64,000 bases of DNA. Origin: Cannabis sativa (taxonomy: Eukaryota > Streptophyta > Magnoliopsida > Rosales > Cannabaceae). The translations under genes were made by a program, and so were the position numbers. The notes beneath the pieces are model-generated. The model did not search any database, was not told where the DNA came from, and was given only the letters and a program-made list of their open reading frames with translations. Location of the stretch: NCBI RefSeq assembly GCF_029168945.1, contig NC_083603.1, positions 49,424,406 to 49,488,405 of the forward strand. Direction: 5' to 3'. Within the stretch, counting starts at the first letter, position 1. Every line of letters begins with the position of its first letter. Below, piece after piece: positions 13,655-25,879 of the stretch.

Positions 13655-15560
13655 ATGATACAACCACATTTTATAAATCTATGGCATTTATATCTTGTTC
13701 ATAGTGGTTTTGACAAGATCATTCTCTGCAAAGAGTTAATATGCCTATATCCACTGAAAGTAATTTCATCTCATCCGCAGATGGATGTACATTCAGGGGT
13801 GGATATGAGTTTTCGTTGTATTCTTAAAACGATCACTCTAGATTTTACCTTATGCAAAAGAAATTTGAAATGTTTGAAAAATTTCATGAATTTCTAGCAA
13901 AGGTAAGTGGTTAAAGATCTTGCGAACTGATAGGGGTGGAGAAAAAGTTAGTAGATATGCAGTTCAAAGATCATTAATTTGATTTTGAATAATATCCAAA
14001 CTTACCTCCCCAGAAATTCGATTTGCATATTGATGATTAGTTACTAGTCATTGCCTTAATTCTTCTATGGTAATATAATTTCAGAATGATGTAATGGTTG
14101 TATACTTTATGTAAATCATTACTAGATTCATGGATGACCTAATTGAAATCTTAAGAAAAGCTAGAACTGCTAACCTTGGTTTGCATGTTTGTTAGCTATT
14201 CTAAGTGATTAGGGGTGGAGCATCCCGTAGTCATTAGATAAGAAAGTGTTTGTTTAAACAAATACTACTTTTCTAAGAAAATGACTAAATTTGAAAATAA
14301 AGTAGCAAATAAAGGAGATATTTTTTTCTTGATTCCAAAAGTGTTCTATCATCTTATTTTACAAGATGATCCCACTGCCTCTGTTGTCTTAACAACACTG
14401 AAGAGGTCTATACCATTTAGTTTTCTTAGACATAGTTCACGGTACCTTTTTGTAGTGGGCGAGTTTCTAGGAACTCACCTTCTTATAACTTGGAAGACAC
14501 TAGTGATTAAAATCCATTGTGAGTTTAAACAAGTAATGGATTGTCAAGATAAGAAACTAAGAAGAAAGCCAATAGAACTATGGTTTGATCCATTCACATG
14601 GAGTAACCTAAAGTTTTCTGTTACAAGGACATGAAAGGAAATTTTCGTTAATAAGTCTATTCAATGGACTTAACAAAACTTCCTGTTCCTAGTATTGTAG
14701 GTTTGAGTTTATCTAAACCTATGGCTTGTGGTATACCTGGAAATTACTTACTCTAATGCAAGCATGAGATGCTGATGCATTTTCTTTCCAATGGAAATCT
14801 ATAGAAACTTCACAACTTCTTAGGCATAGATTTTATTTATCTAAGTAAAAGTCTCAACTATTCCAGAAAAGATAAAGCCATGAAAGAATTTCTTATATCA
14901 ACAGTGAGAGGTCTTAGATATGCTTTTGCATGCCTTAGACCAGACACCTGCTGTTGAGTGGGAGTAATGAGTAGATATCAAATTAATCCAGATGAAGAAC
15001 ATTGGAAGACAATCAAGTAAATCTTAAGATTAAGAAGAGGAACTATATGTTAGTCAATAAGAGTGTTTGTTTAAAACTCTTAGACTACACCACATCAGAT
15101 TTCAAGACTTGCCTTTGTGCTAGAAAGTCTGCTGATGAGATGGTGATTACTTTGGGGGTGGAGTAGTGATTTTGGAGAAGTGTAAAAACCTATCTGAAAT
15201 CTCTTGGTCTACCAGAAAGAGACTGAATGTTAAAAGTTGCAGGAAAGATACTTTTTCAGTCTAAGGAAAGTTCTATACATTTGTGGCAGTGTTCCAACTT
15301 GCCTTAACTACTAGGGTTACTTCCTGAATAACGAAAGAGTAGTTGTCCAAAAGTATAGAATCCAGTATCCCAAAAGAGTAGACATATAGAGAGGAATTTC
15401 ACATTATCAAGGATTTTGTGATTAAGGAAGAGTAATGGTGGAGAAGAGGTTGTGTTTAATTCAACCTGTCAGATCCCATTACGAGGAGTATACTACTATT
15501 ACACTTGATTGGTATATCAAGGTGTTAATGATTATTTAAAATGCACTTTTTGTTTTATAT
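13655..15560 (+). pseudogene. Degenerate copia pol of element B
   Basis: Collinear with the A pol relic. The order is a pre-integrase stretch (WHLYLVHSGFDKI from about 13681), an integrase-core fragment (FEMFEKFHEFLA, then ILRTDRGGE near 13913-13944), an RT C-terminus (RGLRYAFACLRPDT near 14900), TIK-stop-ILR, and a decayed RNase H region to the polypurine tract. The stops TGA 14955-14957 and TAA 15018-15020 match those in A. The longest open stretch (14281-14634) has no obvious family resemblance beyond its place between integrase and RT. The function is lost. Confidence 0.82.
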
Positions 15561-15567
15561 TAGTGCA

Positions 15568-15577
15568 AGTGGGAGTT
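15568..15577 (+). other. Polypurine tract of element B
   Basis: AAGTGGGAGT directly abuts the 3' LTR start, as plus-strand priming requires. The identical tract precedes the A LTR at 6814. Confidence 0.8.
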
Positions 15578-17494
15578 TGTTGGGTTTTATGCCCTAAATA
15601 AAACTCATTTCATATAATCAGATTTACTTATTAATAAAGATCAGAAATAACATTTTATGTTGCATGGTTCACATGATTTATTTCATGATTATATGTGTAT
15701 ATAATGTATGAATTCTTTTTAAGTCCAGAACATATGAGTTTGTTAAAGATTATAGTGTTGTCAGCACAGTGGAATATAATCTTTATTATATGTTCAAAAG
15801 TTGATTCTCTGATTTGTCAGAACACTGGATTTAGACTGACATGGTATAATCAGCGATAGGTATTCTTACACCTTGGAAAAGTGTTATGTCCTTTCCAGGA
15901 CATTGGCAAAGTTTACCAGTATCGGATGCATGGAGTATGCATTGGAATGGACCGATATTGAACTTTGAATTAGATTTTGAAACTTACCGTAAATATCTAT
16001 TCAATTCAATATCAACTGTTGATCCTAGATCACATGATCGAAATCCTGATATGGTTAGGCTCAATTTCAAGAGTATTATTCGTGTTCTTTGATTTGTTAG
16101 TTAAGTCTAGTTTTGTATCAGGGTGATACGTACATTTTGGGAACACAGTAATACAATTGAGTGGGGGAGCGCTAACATAAATATGGAATCTATAGCTTCT
16201 ATTTGGCAAATAGAAGTAAAGGATGATTTCCTTCGAGCTTAACCAAACGAAGATAAATGGTGGAGATCTCATTTCACTTAGGTGAAATATCATTTATACA
16301 GGGTTAAGTGTTTTAAGGATAAAATACATTGTAGGGTGTTACGGTAATTTGATCCCTTTACAGTGTAAATCATCTATATAGAGGATCATTGATCACATTA
16401 GGGTTATAACAATGGATAACTAATGATGTGTCTATATCGTGGAACATATAGAGCGTTTCTATATGACTGAGAGTGCAATTCCAAGTTCTAAGTGTGGATT
16501 CAATGAGGAATTAATAAGTTAGGGAATTTACTTGGTAAATTCGGTTCGACTTATTGGAAGCTCGGTTATATAGACCCATGGTCCCCATACTAGTTGATGC
16601 CATACTGCTTGTAAGACTCAGTTAATTGATTTTAATTAATCAATTATAATTCTAAAAGTTAAACTATGTCTACTTTATGAATTCTCACAGTTTAAGGATG
16701 AAATCGTAAAGAAAAGGGTTACTAGGTTTAATTATTAATTAAGAGACTTTGTAAGTCTAATTAATAATTATTTTAAATGACAATATTATTTAATAATCTA
16801 TTTTAGTTATTAAATAATTAGTTTTGGCATTTAAATGATTAGAATTGGAAAAATGGCATTTTTGGAGAAATTGAAATAAAATTGAGGAAACTGCAAAATC
16901 CAAGTGAGGCCCATATTCCCTCTATGGCCGAAGCACTCCCTTTGTGTTTCCCAATTATTATTTTCATTTTTAATTGCCATGTAATTGCTAATCAAAGCCT
17001 AGCTATAATAGGAAAGTGGTGGATCACACTAAATAAGGCAGTTAATTGATTACACAGTAATTAAGGAAACTGTTTTATTTGGAAAGTTGTGCTCTCCCTT
17101 TTCCCTATATAAAGGAACCTTGCTCTCTTCTCTTGTATGGATGAAAAGCCACGAAATTGAGAGAGAAAAATAGAGAGAAATTTCGAAATCCTTGTGAGAT
17201 GAGTAGTGCCCACACACATCAAGTGGTATCTCAATCATAGTATGGAAGACTATGGAATTTCTGCACCAAAGGAGGAGAAAAGAAGATCCAGGTTCAGATC
17301 TTGGTGATGCTCTGCTACAGAAAGGAATCAAGGGCTAGAGATCTGAACTGAAGGAGTCATATTATTCCGCTGCACCCACTGTAAGGTTTTCTAACTTTAT
17401 ATGTGTTTATTTTCATTGTTTTAGAATTCATATTAGGATGTTAATCCAACATACTTGTTAGTAAATCTAGATCCTGGTAAAATAATTTCCAACA
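15578..17494 (+). repeat. 3' LTR of element B
   Basis: 1917 bp, TG...CA ends, about 13 substitutions from the 5' LTR, then the duplication GGAAC and resumption of the A LTR. Confidence 0.95.
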
Positions 17495-17499
17495 GGAAC

Positions 17500-18528
17500 A
17501 TATAGAGCATTCTATATACTGAGAGTGCAATTCTAAGTTCTATGCGTGGATTCAACGAAGAATTAATAAGTTAGTGAATTTTAGTGCTAAATTCTTGATC
17601 TACTTATTGGAAGCTCGGTTATATAGACCCATGGTCCCCCCACTAGTTGAGATAATATTGCTTGTAAGACTCAAGTAATTGGTTTTGATTAATCAATTAT
17701 AATTCTCAAATTAAACTATGTCTATTTGTGAAATTTTCACTAAGTAAGGGCGAAATTGTAAAGAAAGAGTTTATAGGGGCATATTTGTTAATTATGATAC
17801 TTTGTATGGTTCAATTAATAAATATGATAAATGACAATATTATTTAATAATTATTTATAGTTATTAAATAGTTAGAATTGACATTTAAATGGTTGAATTA
17901 GGAAATTGGCATTTTTGAGAAAATCAGATACAAAAGGTGTTAAAATTGCAAAATTGCAAAAAGCAAGGCCCAATCCACTAAGTGTATGGCCGGCCACCTA
18001 TTGTAGTATTTTAAGTTGATTTTTTCATTATTTTAATGCCATATAATTCAAATCTAACCCTAGTGGAATGCTATAAATAGATAGTGAAGGCTTCAGGAAA
18101 ATTAGACTTTTCTTCAGACTTTCTGAATCAGAAAAAACTGAGCCTTCTCTCTCCCTATCTTTAGCTGCCACTCCTTTCTCTTCCTTTGAATTTCGAACTA
18201 CCTTAGTGTATGAGTAGTGCCCACACACATCAAGTGATACCTCAATCATAGTGAGAAAGATCGTGAAGAAAGATAATCAACAAAGGAGATTCAGCATCAA
18301 AGATTCAGAGAAAGAGATCCAGGTTCAGATATTGATAATGTTCTGCTATAGAAAGGAATCAAGGGCTAGATATCTGAACGGAAGGAGTCATATTATTCCG
18401 CTGCACCCAATGTAAGGTTTCTTAAACTTTATATGTGTTTATTTCATCGTTTTAGAAAGTTCATATTTAGGATGTTAATAAACATACTTGTGAGTAGATC
18501 TAAGATCCTGGTAAAATAATTTCCAACA
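17500..18528 (+). repeat. 3' LTR of element A, second part
   Basis: Continues the A LTR after the B insertion and ends TTTCCAACA at 18528. Its TATA-like CTATAAATAG is at 18071-18080. It is visibly more diverged from the B LTRs than these are from each other. Confidence 0.9.
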
Positions 18529-19190
18529 TAGCCAAGCTCGAAGGATATCATCATTTCACTTCTAAATTCCTATAGAAGTTATAGACTCCATATTTATGTT
18601 AGCGCTCCCACTCAATTATACTATCATGTTCCCAAAATGTACGTATCACTCTGACCCAAAAGTAGGCTTAACTAACAAATCAAAGAACATGTATAATACT
18701 CTTGAGATCGAACCTAAACATATCAGGATTAAGATCATTTGATCTAGGATCAACGGGTGATATTGAATTGAATAGATATTACGGTAAATTTTAATATATC
18801 TAATCAAAGTTCAATATCGGTCCCTTTCGATGTATACTCCATACATCTGATACTGGTAAACTTTACCAATGCCCTGGAAAGGACATACCACTTATCCAAG
18901 GTGTAAGATACCTATCGTTGATTATACCATGCCAGTCTAAATTCAGTGTTCTGACAAATCAGGGAATAAACTTTCGAACATATAATCAAGATTATATTCC
19001 ACTGTGCTGACAACACTATAATCATTAACAAATTCATATGTTCTGGACTTAAATAGAATTTATACATTATATATATAATCATGAAATAAATCATGTGAAC
19101 CATGCAACATTAAATGTTATTTCTGATCTTTATTAATAAGTAAATCTGATTATATTGAAATGAGTTTTATTTAGGGCATAAAACCCAACA
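18529..19190 (-). repeat. Minus-strand LTR fragment C of the same family
   Basis: Reverse complement of the first roughly 660 bp of the LTR, ending AAACCCAACA at 19190, the complement of TGTTGGGTTT. It begins abruptly where element A ends, so A most simply inserted into LTR C, whose other part would lie left of the window. Confidence 0.85.
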
Positions 19191-19192
19191 AT

Positions 19193-19251
19193 ATTAATTA
19201 GTAAATCTGATTATATTGAAATGAGTTTTATTTAGGCCACAAAACCTAACA
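19193..19251 (-). repeat. Short second copy of the LTR tip
   Basis: About 59 bp matching the outer tip of the LTR again (ends AAAACCTAACA), in tandem with fragment C. It may be a second truncated LTR or a local duplication. Confidence 0.65.
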
Positions 19252-20805
19252 GTTAAATTTAGAGGTACTCATAGAGATATCTTAACATTATAAGGTATTG
19301 ATAATTTAAAAATGATAACTGTGATGCAAACGGTACTCTAGAAGAGACTCCCTAGAGAAGTTAGACATAACATATTTGATCATGTAATGAAATTTTTATC
19401 GGCGATAGATGTTAAATGTTTGCATATGCAATAAACTAACATGAAATAGAAATGATCATAGTATTAAATTTATCGAGAATTATTGATAGACATTTTATTT
19501 TTGGCCAAAATAATATGATGCAGTCTAGACAAGTTTACTCGCATAAAGTGAAGTAAGACCTGTATGGTGTGTAAATAAATATTTCTAATGAGAAATTTGC
19601 ATATAGGTATTTGTACACAATTAATTGTTGTACAATATTTTCATAGACATGAGATTGATTGAAATAAAGCTTAAATATTGAAAAAATATAATCATGATTT
19701 GATTATAGTCTAGAATATACTTTATGAGGATTTATAAGTGTTACGTAAATGTTACAACAAGAAGTTATTAATATGCTCCTAATATATTGAAAATTTGAAA
19801 TATGTTTTATCTAAAATTTCTAGAAGAATTTAATGTATTTCTTAAGTGGTATAAATTCAAAGTCAGGCGCACTATATGATAAAAATCTTTGTATAAAATA
19901 AAGACATGTAAGTAAATTATTATTTGAAAAACACGTATGATTGTCTATGCAATATAAATACGTAAATTATACGTTGTGATAGACTCTTCAAGAGTTTTTT
20001 TTTATTATATTATAAATGATTGAAGAACAAACTTTTATTTCTTTCTGTTTATTGAGGAATATTAAATGTATATAGCTCACAAGTATTAGTAGAGAAGTCT
20101 TGAAGTATTTCATATGCATCAAGGATTATAGATATATGATCATTTGATATGAAAATTAAGATTATACAACAAGTATGGAGCAAATATATGGTCTTGGAGT
20201 ACCATCGCAAATGAAAATTGTATTATCATTAATGTGATTTGTTCATATTACTTAAAATTTTAAACTTTTATATGAATAATATTGTATATACACACATGAA
20301 TGATTCAATAAATTGTATAAATATTAATGTTCTAGGAACCCCTCATTCATAATTTAGAAGTTCACACATACTCTTGAAGAGTTATAGTGAATATATGGTC
20401 ATAGGTAACGAGACACTTTAAATTATGCTAACATACTTGCATTTTATGAAGCAAGTAAAGAATGTGTGAGAGTGTGATCATTAACATAATATATTCATGA
20501 AACATATGGATTGCACTCAATAAAGTAATATCAACATTAACAATTCTCTATGAAGATAATGTGAAATGCATTGCTCAACTAAAACTATAATAAAGGAGAT
20601 AGAACCAAAGACACTTTCACCAAGTTCTTCTTACTGCATGATCTTCAAGAAGATGGCTATAATGGTGTCCGACATATTTAGTCAAGTGTCAGTCATGCGT
20701 ACTTATTCACAAAGTTATTACCAACATCTACATTTGAAAAGACAACATATAAGATCAGAATTCGTCGATTAGAAGATCTCCACGAATGCTTAAGTGAGGG
20801 GGAGT
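19252..20805 (+). pseudogene. Decayed copia pol 3' end of a different lineage
   Basis: Only the last 380 bp are clear. Across frames the translation near 20435-20805 reads EASKECVR, YIHETYGLHSIK, ILYEDN and CIAQLK, the RNase H C-terminus of copia polyproteins, followed by text like the usual LPTSTFEK and RRLEDLHECLSEGE. A purine tract GTGAGGGGGAG at about 20794 follows. Upstream, 19252-20430 shows only weak traces (an LYG stretch near 19560) and many stops. The lineage differs from A/B, whose RNase H text is different. Confidence 0.65.
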
Positions 20806-20940
20806 TATTTCACACTGCACTTTTTTTTTTTCATTGATCGAGTTTTTGACCCACTAGGTTTTCTAGTAAGATTTTCGAGCAGTTATTATAGACATCCAAG
20901 GCAAAGTGTTGTAAAATTATATAATACATATATATGGATG
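20806..20940 (+). repeat. Probable start of an LTR belonging to the decayed copia
   Basis: Directly follows the purine tract; it starts near TATTTCACACTGCAC and includes GACCCACTAGGTTTTCTAG, resembling LTR starts of related copia elements. The end was not found. Confidence 0.4.
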
Positions 20941-21003
20941 ACCATAATAATCGAGAATCAATTAATTACCTAAAAAATGAAAATCACTATTAATACTTGA
21001 TTA

Positions 21004-21260
21004 TATTTTCTTTTATTACATTAATTTAGTATTTTACTTTTAGTTTTATTCTTGTGTAAATAAAAATTCACTTCATTATATTAAATTAGTATAGAAATTC
21101 TCATTCACCCTATTATTTTCTTCTTTTCATTATTTTCTTTTATTACATTAATTTAGTTTTTTACTTTTAGTTTTATTCTTGTATAAATAAAAATTCACTT
21201 CATTAAATTAAATTAGTATAGAAATTCTCATTCACCCTATTATTTTCTTCTTTTCATTAT
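21004..21260. repeat. Two-copy tandem repeat, period about 127 bp
   Basis: ATTTTCTTTTATTACATTAA starts at about 21004 and again near 21131. The copies are nearly identical up to the (ATT)n tract. Confidence 0.85.
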
Positions 21261-21306
21261 TTTTTTCTTCTCTTATTTTTTTCTCAATTCTATATTATTT
21301 TATCAT

Positions 21307-21342
21307 TTTATTATTATTATTATTATTATTATTTTTGAATTA

Positions 21343-21384
<42 letters not shown>

Positions 21385-21388
21385 GTTA
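21307..21388. repeat. (ATT)n microsatellite
   Basis: Two runs of ATT/TTA trinucleotides with one short interruption. The next 250 bp (to 21640) hold no recognisable feature; a 61-codon frame at 21424 is unsupported. Confidence 0.95.
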
Positions 21389-21642
21389 TTTGTTAGACTA
21401 CATAACATGACTATTTTGACAAGTTGTGCTTGTGTTCACACGCTTTTACTATGACGTCATGCGTGACATCTAAATTTGCTTTATTTTTTTTTAATTACCT
21501 GAATTTGTTTCCTTTTTTATTCGAAAATGACCCAAAAAGTGTTAAAATCGTAAACCCGGGAGATTGGACCCAGCAATATCATATTCATCCACCTGGACGG
21601 CTAAGTTAAACTTTGTGAAAATATCGAACTCCCATCCCTATA

Positions 21643-23498
21643 TTTACTATTCAATGGTTACATTTTTATTATAACTATATGGTTATATTTTTCTTTAGCC
21701 TGTAATAACAGATTACTAATAGGTAGACTTTCCTTTTTTTAGATTTAATTAATTATAATTAACTATTTTTTTAAAATAATTAATTAAATAGACATTCTTT
21801 TTTAAAAATTATTTAATTATAATTAATTATTTTCTAATTAAATAGACATTCCTTTTTTAGAATTATTTAATTATAATTAACTATTTTCTTAAAATAATTA
21901 ATTAAATATTTAACAAGACTTCTTTTAGCAATTAATATTTATATTTAAATCCTTACTTGAATTATTTTAATAATTAAGCCATTTAATTATAATATTTACA
22001 ATAAAATTTATTTTTTTTACAAAAATTAAACTTCTTTTGACACAAATTAAAATTCTCTTCTTATAATAAATTTTTAAATAATTAATTATTTTGTTACAAT
22101 TATATGAACTAAGTATGAGGCCTCAAGCTAATCAATCGATAACAAGTGCAGCCATTTTTTTTCTAAGAAATCTTTCAACTTATTTCATTTTTTACTTGTT
22201 AAATATTTAAATAAAAAAATTAAATAATTAAGTGTAATAATTTAAAAATTAAGATTACAAGCATAATAATATTTAAATTATGAAATTATATGTGTATAAT
22301 TTTAAATTATAAAAAATTTTGCTATAAAATTTTAAATAATTTAAGTATAAAAAAATAAATTGCTAAAAGATCCTTATATAGTAATAAATTGCAAAAAATT
22401 AATTAATAATTATAATTAATTTAATTTTAAAATATAATTAATCTTAATTAAAGTTTTATAAAGAAATAAATAATTAGGTTACGCTCAGGTTACAAGTTAT
22501 TTATTATTTATTTTTATTTAATTTCCAAATTAATCACAACCATTTAATAGTAATCTAATGGCTTAAAAAAATGTAACCATGATGGTTACAATAAAAATGT
22601 AATCATTAAAACCTCTTTCTTAACTATTTTCTTAAAATAATTAATTAAATAGACATTCCTTTTTTAGAATTATTTAATTATAATTAACTATTTTCTTAAA
22701 ATAATTAATTAAATAGACATTCATTTTTTAGAATTATCTAATTATAATTAGCTATTTTCTTAAAATAATTAATTAAATATTTAACAAGACTTCTTTTAGC
22801 AATTAATATTTATATTTAAATCCTTACTTGAATTATTTTAATAATTAAACCATTTAATTATAATATTTACAATAAAATTTATTTTTTTTACAAAAATTAA
22901 ACTTCTTTTGACACAAATTAAAATTCTCTTCTTATAATAAATTTTTAAATAATTAATTATTTTGTTACAATTATATGAACTAAGTATGAGGCCTCAAGCT
23001 AATCAATCGATAACAAGTGCAACCATTTTTTTTCTAAAAAATCCTTCAACTTATTTCATTTTTTTACTTTTTAAATATTTAAATAAAAAAAATTAAATAA
23101 TTGAGTGTAAAAATTTAAAATTAAGATTACAAATATAATAAAATTTAAATTATGAAATTATATGTGTATAATTTTAAATTATAAAAAATTTTGCTATAAA
23201 ATTTTAAATAATTTAAGTATAAAAAAATAAATTGCTAAAAGATCCTTATATAGTAATAAATTGCAAAAAATTAATTAATAATTATAATTAATTTAATTTT
23301 AAAATATAATTAATCTTAATTAAAGTTTTATAAAGAAATAAATGATTAGGTTACTTTCAGGTTACAAGTTATTTATTATTTATTTTTATTTAATTTCCAA
23401 ATTAATCACAACATTTAATAGTAATCCAATGGCTTAAAAAAATGTAACCATGATGGTTACAATAAAAATGTAACCACTAAAACCTCTTCCATATTTAT
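21643..23498 (+). mobile_element. DNA-transposon-like repeat R (plus copy) with internal tandem duplication
   Basis: The two ends carry inverted sequence: ATGGTTACATTTTTATT near 21654 and the complement near 23470, each followed by a second inner copy of GGTTACATTTTT, which could form hairpins. Inside, about 880 bp is tandemly duplicated: TAACAAGACTTCTTTTAGC occurs at 21911 and 22792, period 881. Shorter repeats of about 60 bp (TTAATTAAATAGACATTC) sit at each copy's start. A minus copy is at 53371-60770. No coding sequence. The class is unresolved (a MULE-like non-autonomous element is possible) and the exact ends and target duplication are uncertain. Confidence 0.65.
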
Positions 23499-23568
23499 TC
23501 TAGTTAATTATTAATGTAAAATTACCAGCAACAAAACTATTACTGTAAAATAATTACATAAAAACTAA

Positions 23569-24038
23569 GGTGACGTTTGGTAATATTTTTTTAATCAGTT
23601 TTTTGTTTTTAAAATTGAAAAAGTGAAAATATTTTTGAAAAACATGTTTTATAAAACTATTTTTACTTTTCAATAATTGAGAATCAAAATTTTAAAAACA
23701 AAAGGAAATCACTTTCAATATTTTTTTAAACAGTTTTTTTTTTTCTCAATCATTATTTTGGACTTCGATCAGACTCGGACCCAAATCCTTCCACGGCTCT
23801 AGCACTAAACCCGTCCTCTGACCTTAACCCGAATTCGACCCCAGATCTAGACCCGACGTAAATAAAATCAAAAAATGAAAATGAAAATAAATTTTAAAGA
23901 ACACACTATTGTTTTCTGTTTTTAAAATTGAAAATCAAAAGTGGTTACAGAACGCATTTTTGTTTTTAAAAAACAAAATTTTACTTTCATTTTGTGATTA
24001 AAAAATTAAAAAATAAAAGTGTATTACCAAACGGCACC
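23569..24038. mobile_element. MITE with GGTG(A/C)CGTTTGGTAAT ends
   Basis: Starts GGTGACGTTTGGTAATA and ends with the complement of GGTGCCGTTTGGTAATAC. It is 470 bp, AT-rich with a GC-rich centre (about 23760-23860) built from degenerate GACCC-type units. The termini resemble hAT-type MITEs, but I see no clean target duplication. Confidence 0.7.
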
Positions 24039-24273
24039 AGTAAATAATATATTTTAGAAAATGTTTATAGTAAACTTCTATTGTTTTTGTAAATTTTTAT
24101 TAATTTCCGCAATTAGAATTTTTTTTTTTTTTTTTTTTTTTTATGAAAACATACGCTGTAGCAATTTAATATCACTTATAAATTTTCAGAAACTTTCGAA
24201 TAATTTATAATGACGAAAATAAAATTTAAACAATTACTTATTATGTGTAGATAAAAAAAAAAACAATCCCATA

Positions 24274-25057
24274 TCTATTCTATATAAAGTGTGTCTATAT
24301 AACAGAATTCTTAGTTTATGAGAAATTAATGAGTGACTTTTTATTTATATTAAACATAAAATGGTTTACTATTGAAAATAAAATGGTTTATGAGAAATTC
24401 ATGGGTCACTTTTTATTTATATATAATAAAATAAATCCCATTAAATCAAAAAAAAAAAAAAAATACAATTGCGTTTTTGCTGTTGTACATCTACGATTAG
24501 GTTTTCTAAATATACTTATGTTATTTAGTTAGATTTTATTCTAAATAAGAATTTACTACTATTTATAAATTTTTCTATTTGTTTTTTTTTTTTTTGGCTT
24601 GATCAGGTTATAATTGTTTGGCTCTACATTTATTCTATATAAAATATGGTTTATAACAAAATATTTGGTTTATGAGAAATTATTGGGTAACTTTCTTTTT
24701 AAATAAAAAAAATAACAAATTATTAGATGTTGCCACGTAAAGGGTCAGCATCCTACATTTAAAATAAGTTAAATTTTAAATATTATTTTAAATTAAATTT
24801 GAATGTTTTGATAGTTTAACCAGATGAGCATTTTTATTAATTTCGAAGATAAATTTAGGACGAATAATAATTTTTTTTAATTACTATTACAAAGTATAAT
24901 AGTAATTTTTATTTTTATTTAAATCACTATTATGCTTTCAAATTTAAATGATTATCACTTCATTGAATATTATTAATTTTAAAATTATGATATTAAAAAA
25001 AAATTTAAAACTAAAATAAAATTAAGATACGTGACTTGGCACGTAACATCTATCTAG
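24274..25057 (+). mobile_element. Non-autonomous Helitron
   Basis: The 5' end TCTATTCTATATAAAGTGTG follows an A at 24273. The 3' end is a short hairpin (ACGTG...CACGT) about 10 bases before CTAG at 25054-25057, followed by T. That is the standard Helitron arrangement (5'-TC, hairpin, CTRR, insertion between A and T). A second 5'-end-like sequence starts near 24629, suggesting one Helitron inside another or a duplicated tip. No Rep/helicase coding. Confidence 0.75.
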
Positions 25058-25850
25058 TACAATAAAATATGTAAATCTTATTTTAGGTATCGTAAACTGC
25101 TTGAATTTTTTTAAAAAATTAACATGTAATTTTAAATAAGTATAACATACATAAAAAAAAATATAAAAAGTTTTTAGGGTGTAAACTTAAATTTATTATC
25201 GACTTATCCTATATTTTATTGTAGTAAAATTTAACAACTAAACTATTTGAGTAGTAAAATTTGTTACATTTACAAATTACAAAACAATGATGACCATTAC
25301 AATAAAGTTAAGCAGTCAAAAATAATTTCTGATTCTCTCTACTGTCTACTACTAATGTAATGTTGTTTATACGCACATGCATATATGTGTACGTTGATGA
25401 AACTTCCAAAATTAGAAGAAGCTTTCATATCCATAAAATAATATAAAATAGTACTGTATATTATCAATTCTTTAATGGAAACATAAAATAATTTAAACAC
25501 TTAGTCAAGGGTCTGAAAACAACTGGTAGAACAGAAGAAAACTTTCATTTTTTCTTTGGAATATGAGACTATTTATAAATCTAACGAAACATATCAAACC
25601 AAAATCTGCTCAAATATCCAACTAGAACAAATCAAAGTAGTACTACTGGGACAAATATAGTTACTGGGAATAAAAAGTCTTTAATTTTGCAGAATCTAAT
25701 TCAGAATAATCATACATGACTAAGAAACTGTACGTACGACGGTACGAATTCAACGTGACTTGCGTGTATATCTATAGGAAATAAACACAATATAATTATC
25801 CAAACTAGTTAATTCAATACTAAAAAGGAGAATTAACCAATGTACATAAG
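25058..25850. other. AT-rich spacer without recognised features
   Basis: No coding similarity, inverted ends or repeats seen. Confidence 0.5.
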
Positions 25851-25879
25851 TTACACTTTTTTTTTGTTAGTTTTTTTTT

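Larger units (their letters stand above)
7674..17494 (+). mobile_element. Complete Ty1/copia-type element B, nested in A
   Basis: A full-length 9821-bp element: LTRs of 1917 bp each (7674-9590, 15578-17494), primer-binding site at 9593, polypurine tract ending 15577, and perfect 5-bp duplications GGAAC at 7669-7673 and 17495-17499. By eye the two LTRs differ at about 13 positions, all substitutions (about 0.7%), so the insertion is young. The internal region is a 4-kb non-coding leader followed by dead pol with the same stops as element A. B is therefore a defective element that was nevertheless copied recently, presumably using enzymes from an intact relative. Confidence 0.95.
1..18528 (+). 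mobile_element. Ty1/copia-type element A, interrupted; 5' LTR lies off the window
   Basis: The internal region runs 1-6813 and the 3' LTR is split into 6814-7673 and 17500-18528. The split is caused by element B, whose 5-bp duplication GGAAC lies at 7669-7673 and 17495-17499. The internal sequence is collinear with B: leader, degenerate integrase/RT/RNase H, polypurine tract AAGTGGGAGTT just before 6814. A 1356-bp MULE (929-2284) also interrupts it. Extrapolating from B, the primer-binding site and 5' LTR should lie about 1 kb left of base 1. A contains in-frame stops also present in B, so it was not autonomous when inserted. Confidence 0.9.

Noticed and set aside
23440..23515. CTAG at 23512 after hairpins, suggesting R is a Helitron
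   Set aside because: The minus copy of R does not end in CTRR at the matching point and no TC start is visible; the inverted ends fit a DNA transposon better.
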